6,087 nt of DNA. Origin: VFHP01 sp964443385 (GTDB taxonomy: Bacteria; Chloroflexota; Dehalococcoidia; Lucifugimonadales; UBA2985). Below are positions 1 through 5,985 of this stretch, piece after piece; the stretch's first letter is position 1, and each line of letters opens with the position of its first letter. The notes under the pieces were generated by a model. It did not search any database. It saw only the letters and a list, made by a program, of their open reading frames with translations, and was not told the origin of the DNA. The translations under genes were made by a program, and so were the position numbers. The stretch lies in NCBI GenBank assembly GCA_964443385.1, contig CAYUCO010000137.1:1-6087 (forward strand). Direction: 5' to 3'.

Positions 1-637
1 AGGGATAAATGCTAACAGGGAAACCTTCAGAGATCAGGATACAGTTAGGGTCAATGGTATTCTTACAAGAGGCGGTGATGCAGTTAATGTCATACCTGGT
101 AATGTTACATTGGAATACAGAGTGCGCTCCGGGTACCTAGATGCACTAGCAAATAATAGCAAAAAAGTAGATAGAAGCTTTAAGGCTGGGGCTTTGGCAG
201 TCGGTGCCAGGGTTAGTATTACTAATATAGCCGGGTATTTGCCTATGCGTAACAATAAGGATCTACAACAGTTGTTTGGTAATAACGCTGAACAAGTAGT
301 TGGCAAGCAGAATGTGTTAGTAAGACCTGATAACTACAATGATGGTGGCTCAACAGATATGGGGGATCTGGCTCATATAATGCCGTTAATTCTTCCATTT
401 TGTGGCGGTGCTACTGGAACTCCACATGGAAATGATTACGTAATTGATGATTATGATAAAGCCGTTATAGAGCCCGCTAAATCTATGGCTATGACCATCA
501 TAGATTTGCTCACAGAAAAAGGTCAGAAAGCGATAGCTATTAAAGAGACTGACGATACTCCTATGACCAAAGATCAGTATTTGAAACTCCAGAGGGAGCG
601 TAATGAGGTCATAGAATTCGATGGTTCTGACGACTAA
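1..637 (+). CDS. M20-family amidohydrolase/peptidase, C-terminal part (5' truncated)
   Basis: This is the C-terminal 211 residues of a zinc-type M20 peptidase/amidohydrolase. The reading frame is open from base 2 to the TAA at 635-637, and the start lies outside the window. The visible part begins inside the dimerisation (lid) domain, where the stretch GGDAVNVIPGNVTLEYRVR (about bases 77-127) is the typical strand signature. It then returns to the catalytic domain with GSTDMGD (344-367) and GTPHG (416-430). The His codon at 425-427 fits the last metal-ligand histidine of the family. The pattern resembles the M20D/AbgB-like branch, which cleaves amide bonds of N-acyl or aminobenzoyl amino acids rather than long peptides. 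The true substrate cannot be read from the sequence. No signal peptide can be judged because the N-terminus is missing. It lies 52 nt upstream of the CoA-transferase on the same strand, with no terminator between them, so co-transcription is likely. The family call is strong; the sub-family is less certain. Confidence 0.85.
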   Translation, partial: GINANRETFRDQDTVRVNGILTRGGDAVNVIPGNVTLEYRVRSGYLDALANNSKKVDRSFKAGALAVGARVSITNIAGYLPMRNNKDLQQLFGNNAEQVVGKQNVLVRPDNYNDGGSTDMGDLAHIMPLILPFCGGATGTPHGNDYVIDDYDKAVIEPAKSMAMTIIDLLTEKGQKAIAIKETDDTPMTKDQYLKLQRERNEVIEFDGSDD

Positions 638-689
638 ATTTATTAGAATAGAAAACTGATCTATAACTTGTTAGTTCTGGAGGAATGAT

Positions 690-3329
690 ATGCCGAATAG
701 TTTTGATAATGATTCACCCAAAAGTTTGGAGGGCATTCGTGTAATAGATTTTACTTGGGTAAGGGCAGGTCCTTGGGCTAATAGGTGGCTGGGTTCTTTG
801 GGGGCTCAAATTATTAAAATAGAATGGCCACCGAATGCTGATTTATTACGTGGTAACGTTGGATCTACTCCACAAGATATAGAGCCTACATTGAATACAT
901 CTGGTCAGTTCAATGATACTAACGCAAATAAATTTAGCTTGAGTGTGAATCTTAGATCCCAAAAAGGATTGGACACAGTAAAGAAATTAATTGCAATGTC
1001 TGATGTAGTTATTGAAAACTTCAGTTCTCGTGTGATGGAAAATATTGGTTTGGGCTACGATCAACTCAAGGAATTACAACCAAACATCATATATGTATCT
1101 ATGGCTGGTTTTGGGCATACAGGTAGGCATCATTCTTATACTACATTTGGATCTTCAGCGCAGGCGCTTTCAGGGCAAAGTTTCATATCTGGTTTGCCTG
1201 GCGAAGTCCCTGCAGGATGGGGTTGGTCGTATTTGGACGATACTGGGGGTATGTACGGTGCTATGACTGTACTCACTGCTTTACATCATAGGAATATGAC
1301 TGGTGAAGGTCAGTATGTTGATCTTTCTCAAATGATCACAGGTATAACTTTGACTGGTTCTGCTCTATTGGATAAGACCATTAATAAACGTGAGGCTAGG
1401 AGAGAGGGTTATCCACCTGGCAATCGAGCACACTGGCCTAACACTCCATTGGTTAACAATTATAGGGGTCGTATCACTGCTCCTCATAATGCATACAGGA
1501 CTAATCCTGCTGATTATAACGATTGGTGTGTCATAGTTTGCTTTTCGGATGAAGAATGGGAAAGTTTAATAGAAGTAATGGGCAATCCTGAATGGGCCTG
1601 CGATCCTAAATTCGCTACAACGGACGGAAGATTACAGCATCAGGAAGAATTAGACAGAGGTATCGAAGAGTGGACTATAACACTGCCAAAATATGAAATC
1701 ATGAAACTTTGTCAGGAAAAAGGTGTGCGAGCCATGCCGGTGCAGAGTTCCGAAGACAGAGTAGAAAACGATGTTCAGTTGGAACATAGGGGTATGTACT
1801 TGCCACTTGAGCATCCTATTTTGGGTTCTCGTAAATTGCAAAATGCCCCATTCAAACTTTCGGAGACTCCTTCCATTAATTACAGACCAGGTCCTTTAAT
1901 AGGTCAACACAATAACGATATATTACAAGGCCTTTTGGGCATGAATCATGAAGATATTGTTGTGGGATATGAGGATGGTACATTTTGGCCTAAGGAAATG
2001 GAAAAATATTCCTACGTCGAAGAGATTATAAATCTCAATTATATTCATAAAGATTTAGATTTAACTTTACCAACTAAGGCAAGTGAGTCGGGAATTGGAA
2101 GTGCTATAAAATCTTCCATTAGCGGGCCGTTCGAAGGCTTGAGAGTTTTAGAATTGGCGGATGAGAAGTCCCAGTGGTGTGGCAAGCTGCTTGGTGATTT
2201 AGGAGCCGATGTAATAAGAATAGAACCGCCAGGAGTACACGAAACACGAACAGTTGGGCCGTTTTTGGATGATATTCCTGGTCATGAACGTAGTCTCGCC
2301 TTTTGGCATTATAATACTTCTAAAAGAGGAATTACTCTAAATTTGGAAAGCATAAATGGACAAAAAATATTCAAACAATTGGCGTTGTCAGCCGATGTTA
2401 TTTTAGATCCAGCTGAACCGGGATACCTTTCGTCTCTCGGCATTGGTTATGATGATCTTTCTAAGGATAATGCGAAGCTTATAATGTGTTCAATTACAGA
2501 ATTTGGGCAAACTGGACCATGGAAAGATTACAAGATGTCTGATCTCTTACATTTGGCCGCTGGTGGACAGATGGCGATGTGCGGATATCTGGACGAACAG
2601 TTGGCCGATGCTCCTCCTATAGCCCCTGGAGGAGGGCAAGCCTGGCACATGGCAGGTCACTATGCATATATAGGAATATTGGCTGCTCTTAATTATCGTG
2701 ACAAGTCAGGGAAGGGACAGTATATAGACTTGTCAGTTCACGATTCGTGTGCTTTAACAACAGAAGGTCACGTTAATACATGGATCTATAGGAAGCAAGT
2801 TATGACTCGTGGTAGACCTCAACTGCTTTGTAAAGATGGTTTGTATGTAAATGCAGCGCAATTAGGTTTTAGGATGGCTCCAAGAGTCGTTAAGGGATTG
2901 GCCCAGTGGCTGGATACATATGGGATGGCTGAAGACTTGCTAGACGAGGATTACCAAAAACCAGAGCATATACAGGAAAATATACAACATATAATGGATG
3001 TTATACGTGCTTTTGCAGCAACCAGAACTTCTGACGAGGTGTATCATGGAGCTCAAGAACTAGGTTATCCATGGGGAACGATTCGTTCTACCGATGAATT
3101 GGCAGTAGATGAGCATTTGGTAGATAGAGAGTTTTGGGTTGAAGTAGAACACCCGGACTTAGGTAAAACATTTTCGTATCCTGGTGCAGCAGCCATATAC
3201 AATGGGTCTCCTTGGGCAATATCCAGAAGAGCACCTTTGATAGGGGAACATAACGAAGAGTTATTATGCGGGGAAATGGGTTTGTCTAAGCAGGACATTA
3301 TAATATTGTCTGAAACTGGTGTTATATAG
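690..3329 (+). CDS. Tandem type III (CaiB/BaiF) CoA-transferase, second half apparently inactive
   Basis: Type III CoA-transferases move CoA between carboxylic acids through an aspartyl-CoA thioester; the protein should be cytoplasmic. Ordinary members are about 400 residues. This one has 879 and contains two copies: half 1 about residues 13-412, a linker about 430-478, and half 2 about 479-860. The halves line up throughout: LEGIRVIDF with FEGLRVLEL, LGAQIIKIE with LGADVIRIE, IGLGYDQL with IGIGYDDL, TGEGQYVDLS with SGKGQYIDLS, and PLIGQHN with PLIGEHN. In half 1 the loop RAGP (25-28) and Asp183 in YLDDTGGM fit the active site. In half 2 the RAGP loop reads EKSQ (492-495) and the Asp183 position is Trp652, with His653 next to it. 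Half 2 therefore looks non-catalytic. The ATG has GGAGG at 679-683 with a 6-nt spacer. The acid substrate and CoA donor are unknown. DddD (DMSP metabolism) is another two-domain fusion, but as I recall its active Asp is in the second half, so this is probably a different group. Neighbouring amidohydrolase and peptidase genes suggest, by inference, activation of a released acid. Confidence 0.92.
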   Translation: MPNSFDNDSPKSLEGIRVIDFTWVRAGPWANRWLGSLGAQIIKIEWPPNADLLRGNVGSTPQDIEPTLNTSGQFNDTNANKFSLSVNLRSQKGLDTVKKLIAMSDVVIENFSSRVMENIGLGYDQLKELQPNIIYVSMAGFGHTGRHHSYTTFGSSAQALSGQSFISGLPGEVPAGWGWSYLDDTGGMYGAMTVLTALHHRNMTGEGQYVDLSQMITGITLTGSALLDKTINKREARREGYPPGNRAHWPNTPLVNNYRGRITAPHNAYRTNPADYNDWCVIVCFSDEEWESLIEVMGNPEWACDPKFATTDGRLQHQEELDRGIEEWTITLPKYEIMKLCQEKGVRAMPVQSSEDRVENDVQLEHRGMYLPLEHPILGSRKLQNAPFKLSETPSINYRPGPLIGQHNNDILQGLLGMNHEDIVVGYEDGTFWPKEMEKYSYVEEIINLNYIHKDLDLTLPTKASESGIGSAIKSSISGPFEGLRVLELADEKSQWCGKLLGDLGADVIRIEPPGVHETRTVGPFLDDIPGHERSLAFWHYNTSKRGITLNLESINGQKIFKQLALSADVILDPAEPGYLSSLGIGYDDLSKDNAKLIMCSITEFGQTGPWKDYKMSDLLHLAAGGQMAMCGYLDEQLADAPPIAPGGGQAWHMAGHYAYIGILAALNYRDKSGKGQYIDLSVHDSCALTTEGHVNTWIYRKQVMTRGRPQLLCKDGLYVNAAQLGFRMAPRVVKGLAQWLDTYGMAEDLLDEDYQKPEHIQENIQHIMDVIRAFAATRTSDEVYHGAQELGYPWGTIRSTDELAVDEHLVDREFWVEVEHPDLGKTFSYPGAAAIYNGSPWAISRRAPLIGEHNEELLCGEMGLSKQDIIILSETGVI

Positions 3330-3351
3330 CTTATATTAATTAAATATATCT

Positions 3352-3356
3352 GGAGG
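3352..3356 (+). promoter_or_regulatory. Ribosome binding site selecting a TTG start
   Basis: GGAGG lies 5 nt before the TTG at 3362. No ATG occurs in this frame near the N-terminus. The next alternative, GTG at 3380, would be 23 nt away and would cut into the first beta-strand (HIVTFGG). This site therefore supports the TTG start. Confidence 0.75.
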
Positions 3357-3361
3357 CGACT

Positions 3362-4063
3362 TTGGTTGATAAACATATAGTGACGTTTGGCGGGCTTAGA
3401 CCTTCACGCGGGAAAACCCATCCCCTGATAAGCTATGTGCTTTCGTTGTCCGATAAAGAGTGTCCCAAGGTTTGTTTCATTCCTACTGCTACCGGGGATG
3501 CGGCCGCCTCTATAGTAGCTTTCTACGACAGATTTCCTGCATCAGATGCTCAACGATCTCACCTCGCTCTATTCAACCGTACTATATATAACATTGAGGA
3601 ATACCTATTGGATCAAGATATCATTATGGTGGGAGGAGGCAACACAGCTAACATGCTTGCCACATGGCGAGTTCACGGAGTCGATATTGCTTTGAAAAAG
3701 GCTTGGGACTCAGGAGTAATAATGTGTGGGGGAAGCGCAGGGTCTCTGTGTTGGTTTGAATGTGGAACCACCGATTCATTTAATCTGAATGAACTCGAAC
3801 CTCTTCATGATGGTCTGGGTTTCTTAAGGGGATCTCATTGCCCTCACTATGATGGCGAAGCACAAAGAAGACCGCTATACCATAGGTTAATTGCCGAAGG
3901 TTTTCCGCCGGGTTATGCCGTTGATGACGATGCTGCTGTTCATTTTTTAGGAAAAGATGTTCACAAGGTTATTAGTTCCAGAGAAAACCCTGGAGCTTAT
4001 TACGTACAAAAAGTTGGCAGCGACGTTATCGAGACACCTCTGGATACTACAATATTAGATTAA
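3362..4063 (+). CDS. Peptidase E-like serine peptidase, family S51
   Basis: This 233-residue protein belongs to the S51 family (peptidase E/cyanophycinase-like fold), cytoplasmic enzymes that typically cleave dipeptides with an N-terminal Asp or related acidic substrates. The length matches peptidase E (about 230). Visible landmarks are an N-terminal strand HIVTFGG (5-11), the turn GGGNT (91-95), and the nucleophile elbow GGSAGS (123-128) with Ser125. The segment GSHCPHYDGE (157-166) contains His162, which lies 37 residues after the serine as expected for the catalytic His. The acidic member of the triad is less clear: Glu133 and Asp138 are candidates. There is no signal peptide or membrane segment. 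The gene starts at TTG, 32 nt after the CoA-transferase stop, with a good GGAGG site and no terminator between, so it is probably the last gene of that operon. It overlaps the end of the convergent SMP-30-like gene by 4 nt. The exact dipeptide specificity is not readable; a cyanophycinase role is less likely at this length. Confidence 0.88.
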   Translation: MVDKHIVTFGGLRPSRGKTHPLISYVLSLSDKECPKVCFIPTATGDAAASIVAFYDRFPASDAQRSHLALFNRTIYNIEEYLLDQDIIMVGGGNTANMLATWRVHGVDIALKKAWDSGVIMCGGSAGSLCWFECGTTDSFNLNELEPLHDGLGFLRGSHCPHYDGEAQRRPLYHRLIAEGFPPGYAVDDDAAVHFLGKDVHKVISSRENPGAYYVQKVGSDVIETPLDTTILD

Positions 4064-4974
4064 ATGGATTGACTGCCTATCGGCATTCCATAAGTGTTCA
4101 AAGCGATACTGTAGAGACTCTTACGTGCTGTAATGAACAGTGTGTTACCATCAAGTCCCCAGCCACAATTTGCGGGAATTTCAGGTGTAAATATTTTACC
4201 TAGTAAATTAGCACTTGAGTCAAATACCCATATGCCATTTGGTCCAGTTGAAAAAATACGCCCGTCTCTATCTACTTTCATCCCGTCAGGCGCTCCTTCT
4301 TCACCAGTATTCAAGTCAGCAAAATCAGTTCCAGTGTCTACTGTACCATCATCATTGACTTTGTATTTTTTGATTACCAGATCAAAAGAATCAGCAACAT
4401 ATAGAGCAGATTCATCAGTTGAAAATGCGAGACCATTGGGTGCCGTCATATTATTGATAATAAGTGAGAGATCACTTCCATCTGAACGGACTTTGTATAC
4501 ACCGTTGAAATCTAATTCCTTACCATCTTTTCTTTTTTCCATACTCTCGAATCGTTCAGGTAGGCCATACGGTGGGTCGGTAAAATAGATCCATCCGTCA
4601 GACTTAACTACAACATCATTTGGGCTATTGAGTTGCATGCCGTTATATTCGGTTGCAATTTCTGTAATTAACCCTTCGGAATTGGTTGAAGTCACTCTTC
4701 GGTTTGAATGTTCACACACAATTAAATTATTGTTTAGGTCAAGGGTCATCCCATTGGAATTACCGCTTGGATGCCTAAAAGTGTTTACACTTGGACCTTC
4801 CTCTCGAAGCTCGTACCTAATTATTCGGCTATTAGGTATGTCTGAAAATAATAAGCTGTTGTCGTACCAGACGGGCCCTTCTATAAATGTAAATCCTGTA
4901 GCCAATGTTGATAATTCACTGTTATCTATTAATCTTTCAAACGATTTATCTATAATCTCAAATTGATTTTTCAT
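4060..4974 (-). CDS. SMP-30/gluconolactonase-like beta-propeller hydrolase
   Basis: This is a 304-residue member of the SMP-30/gluconolactonase/LRE-like family, six-bladed beta-propellers that hydrolyse lactones or related esters with one divalent metal ion. Expected metal ligands are present in order: Glu32 in FIEGPVW, Asn119 in SPNDVVV, Asn180 in APNGLAF and Asp230 in APDGMKVD. YFTDPPYGL (130-138) is another family hallmark, and the C-terminal blade includes CGWGLDGNTLFITA. The length is normal for the family. The start was set at the ATG at 4974-4972 rather than a GTG two codons upstream (4980-4978), because the GAGG site overlaps that GTG and stands 5 nt from the ATG. No signal peptide is evident, so it is probably cytoplasmic. 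The gene is alone on the minus strand with its own TATAAT box. It converges on the S51 gene, sharing a TTAA stop overlap. Substrate could be a sugar lactone or another lactone or ester; the sequence does not decide. Confidence 0.9.
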   Translation of the reverse strand: MKNQFEIIDKSFERLIDNSELSTLATGFTFIEGPVWYDNSLLFSDIPNSRIIRYELREEGPSVNTFRHPSGNSNGMTLDLNNNLIVCEHSNRRVTSTNSEGLITEIATEYNGMQLNSPNDVVVKSDGWIYFTDPPYGLPERFESMEKRKDGKELDFNGVYKVRSDGSDLSLIINNMTAPNGLAFSTDESALYVADSFDLVIKKYKVNDDGTVDTGTDFADLNTGEEGAPDGMKVDRDGRIFSTGPNGIWVFDSSANLLGKIFTPEIPANCGWGLDGNTLFITARKSLYSIALNTYGMPIGSQSI

Positions 4975-4979
4975 ATTCA

Positions 4980-4983
4980 CCTC
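4980..4983 (-). promoter_or_regulatory. Ribosome binding site deciding the SMP-30-like start
   Basis: The minus strand reads AGAGGTGAATATG. GAGG (4983-4980) lies 5 nt before the ATG at 4974. It overlaps the in-frame GTG at 4980, which therefore has no usable site of its own. Confidence 0.65.
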
Positions 4984-4995
4984 TAATTTTACTCA

Positions 4996-5001
4996 ATTAT
5001 A
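4996..5001 (-). promoter_or_regulatory. Candidate -10 box for the SMP-30-like gene
   Basis: A perfect TATAAT is read on the minus strand at 5001-4996. Transcription would start near 4989, leaving a leader of about 15 nt that just includes the ribosome binding site. No good -35 box stands 16-18 nt upstream, so the promoter may be weak or need an activator. Confidence 0.45.
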
Positions 5002-5093
5002 TCCTATCGAAAATCCCCAAGTGTAATTTACCGTTGTAGTATTTGCGATTTAATTCATACGTGAGTCGATTATCGTCGGAATAAGTTAATAAC

Positions 5094-5122
5094 TAGTTAC
5101 ATATTGACAACTCTGTTAATAT
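5094..5122 (+). promoter_or_regulatory. Candidate extended -10 promoter for the membrane protein gene
   Basis: TGTTAATAT (5114-5122) matches an extended -10 element (TGn plus a TATAAT-like box). The hexamer 17 nt upstream, TAGTTA (5094-5099), matches the -35 consensus at only 3 of 6 positions. A perfect TTGACA occurs at 5104-5109, but no acceptable -10 box lies at the right distance from it. The predicted leader would be about 40 nt. Confidence 0.35.
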
Positions 5123-5169
5123 TGTGCTGGCAATCAGACTCTAAATTTAATGTCTGAGGAGGATTTACT

Positions 5170-5835
5170 ATGGGGAATATGTCCGTAAATAAACTCGGAG
5201 GTTTATCGCTTATTTTGGGCCCCGTTGTTTCGATAATTAGTTTCTTGGTTCGACCAGGAGGAGGAATAGTAGGAGGTAATGTAGATCCAGCGGATTCCGC
5301 TGCGTCTATAGGTGTATTGCTTCAAAACTCAGGTTCAGCTGGCATATCATTTCTTCTGCTAAGTATTGGATTAATTGTAATGTTGTTTGGCTTGAGCGTT
5401 CTGGTCAATAACCTAAAAGATGGTGAAGGATTAGCAGTGGGACGAATAGGCTTGCTATTTATTCTGCTAGCGACAGCAGGTTGGGTAGCCTCATTGGCAT
5501 TAACCTTAACAATTGCAGGCGGTAGCATACCTGCTGCAGCAACCCAATCAGCTGGTGCTGTATACGCTGCCGGACTCGGAATAAATATTTTGTCGAGCAT
5601 ACTAGCTGCGGTCGGATTTACTTTTGTAGTGCTCGGCCTCTTGGCTAGTGGAAAATACAACAAGAATTTCACTTTGCTAGTGTTGGTTTTGCAGTTAGTC
5701 ACGGTGGTAACTTCGGTAATGGGAGGCAATGATCTTTCTTTCTTGCAGACCGCTAGTATGATTGCAGGTGGAGTATACGTTGTCACTGTAATATACGTGG
5801 CCAATATTGGTCGCTCCATGCTGAATGAAGGATAG
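5170..5835 (+). CDS. Six-helix integral membrane protein of unrecognised family
   Basis: This 221-residue protein is very hydrophobic and contains no catalytic motif I recognise. Six likely membrane segments are visible at about residues 9-28, 57-79, 90-116, 131-158, 165-184 and 190-212. Basic residues sit at the N-terminus (Lys8), in the loop after helix 2 (Lys83, Arg92), in the loop after helix 4 (Lys162, Lys165) and at the C-terminus (Arg215). The loops after helices 3 and 5 have no basic residues. This predicts both ends inside the cell, although Arg28 at the outer edge of helix 1 fits less well. The longest outside loop (29-56) is rich in glycine, then PADSAAS. The start is well supported: AGGAGG at 5157-5162 stands 7 nt from the ATG at 5170, whereas a second in-frame ATG at 5179 would be 16 nt away. 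The gene is divergent from the SMP-30-like gene and is followed by a strong terminator, so it appears to be transcribed alone. It loosely resembles small DUF-type membrane proteins such as DUF4386, but I cannot confirm that; transport or sensing is not shown. Confidence 0.85.
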   Translation: MGNMSVNKLGGLSLILGPVVSIISFLVRPGGGIVGGNVDPADSAASIGVLLQNSGSAGISFLLLSIGLIVMLFGLSVLVNNLKDGEGLAVGRIGLLFILLATAGWVASLALTLTIAGGSIPAAATQSAGAVYAAGLGINILSSILAAVGFTFVVLGLLASGKYNKNFTLLVLVLQLVTVVTSVMGGNDLSFLQTASMIAGGVYVVTVIYVANIGRSMLNEG

Positions 5836-5876
5836 CGTCAAGTCTTACTAATAAGATAGTCTAGGTTGCTAATATT

Positions 5877-5906
5877 AGGCCCCTTGTCCATGACAAGGGG
5901 CCTTTT
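5877..5906 (+). terminator. Strong intrinsic terminator after the membrane protein gene
   Basis: A perfect 12-bp stem (5877-5888 with 5892-5903), rich in G and C near its base, closes on a 3-nt CAT loop. TTTT overlaps its 3' end, followed by an AT-rich stretch. It lies 41 nt past the stop codon. The opposite strand has a poorer T-tract, so it mainly serves the plus strand. It insulates the hydroxylase gene downstream. Confidence 0.93.
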
Positions 5907-5916
5907 AATTTATATT

Positions 5917-5929
5917 GAATCAGTGATTC
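5917..5929. promoter_or_regulatory. 13-bp palindrome, candidate operator
   Basis: GAATCA-G-TGATTC is a perfect 6+1+6 inverted repeat. It covers the expected -35 position of the promoter for the hydroxylase gene. It is separate from the terminator stem and has no T-tract, so a binding site for a dimeric regulator is more likely than a second terminator. The regulator is unknown. Confidence 0.4.
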
Positions 5930-5951
5930 TGCATTTAATTGGGTATATAAT
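5924..5951 (+). promoter_or_regulatory. Candidate promoter of the molybdenum hydroxylase gene
   Basis: A perfect TATAAT -10 box lies at 5946-5951. The hexamer 17 nt upstream (5923-5928, GTGATT) matches the -35 consensus at only 3 of 6 positions and falls inside the palindrome. The predicted start near 5958 gives a leader of roughly 28 nt. A promoter is expected here because a terminator lies just upstream. Confidence 0.5.
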
Positions 5952-5966
5952 TATTTATTAATTGGG
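5935..5966 (+). repeat. 9-bp direct repeat flanking the -10 box
   Basis: TTAATTGGG occurs at 5935-5943 and again at 5958-5966, 23 bp apart start to start, close to two helical turns. The copies bracket the TATAAT box. They could be paired regulator half-sites; a chance match in AT-rich DNA is possible. Confidence 0.4.
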
Positions 5967-5985
5967 CGAGCAGGAGGCTAATATT

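Noticed and set aside
639..667. Promoter for the CoA-transferase gene (TTTATT with TATAAC)
   Set aside because: The -35 match is weak and no terminator precedes it. Transcription from the upstream gene explains expression more simply, though a minor internal promoter cannot be excluded.
3332..3348. Inverted repeat TATATT/AATATA between the CoA-transferase and the S51 gene, as a terminator
   Set aside because: The stem is only 6 A/T pairs, has no T-tract and runs straight into the next ribosome binding site. It is ordinary AT-rich spacer.
4064..4091. Hairpin with arms ATGGA/TCCAT and TGCC/GGCA just after the S51 stop, as a shared terminator
   Set aside because: The arms are separated by 5 nt on one side and 1 nt on the other, the stems are short, and no T-tract follows on either strand. 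It also lies inside the SMP-30-like coding region.
4133..4966. Long plus-strand open frames opposite the SMP-30-like gene
   Set aside because: They are antisense to a gene with clear metal-ligand motifs, have no ribosome binding sites of note, and resemble no protein family.
5104..5109. Perfect TTGACA as the -35 box of the membrane protein gene
   Set aside because: The hexamer 17 nt downstream is CTGGCA-like, and the TAATAT box is only 7 nt away, so spacing does not fit. The extended -10 reading is preferred.
5843..5856. Small hairpin TCTTA-CTAA-TAAGA upstream of the main terminator
   Set aside because: Five mostly A/T pairs are too weak to act alone, and a far stronger terminator lies 20 nt further on.
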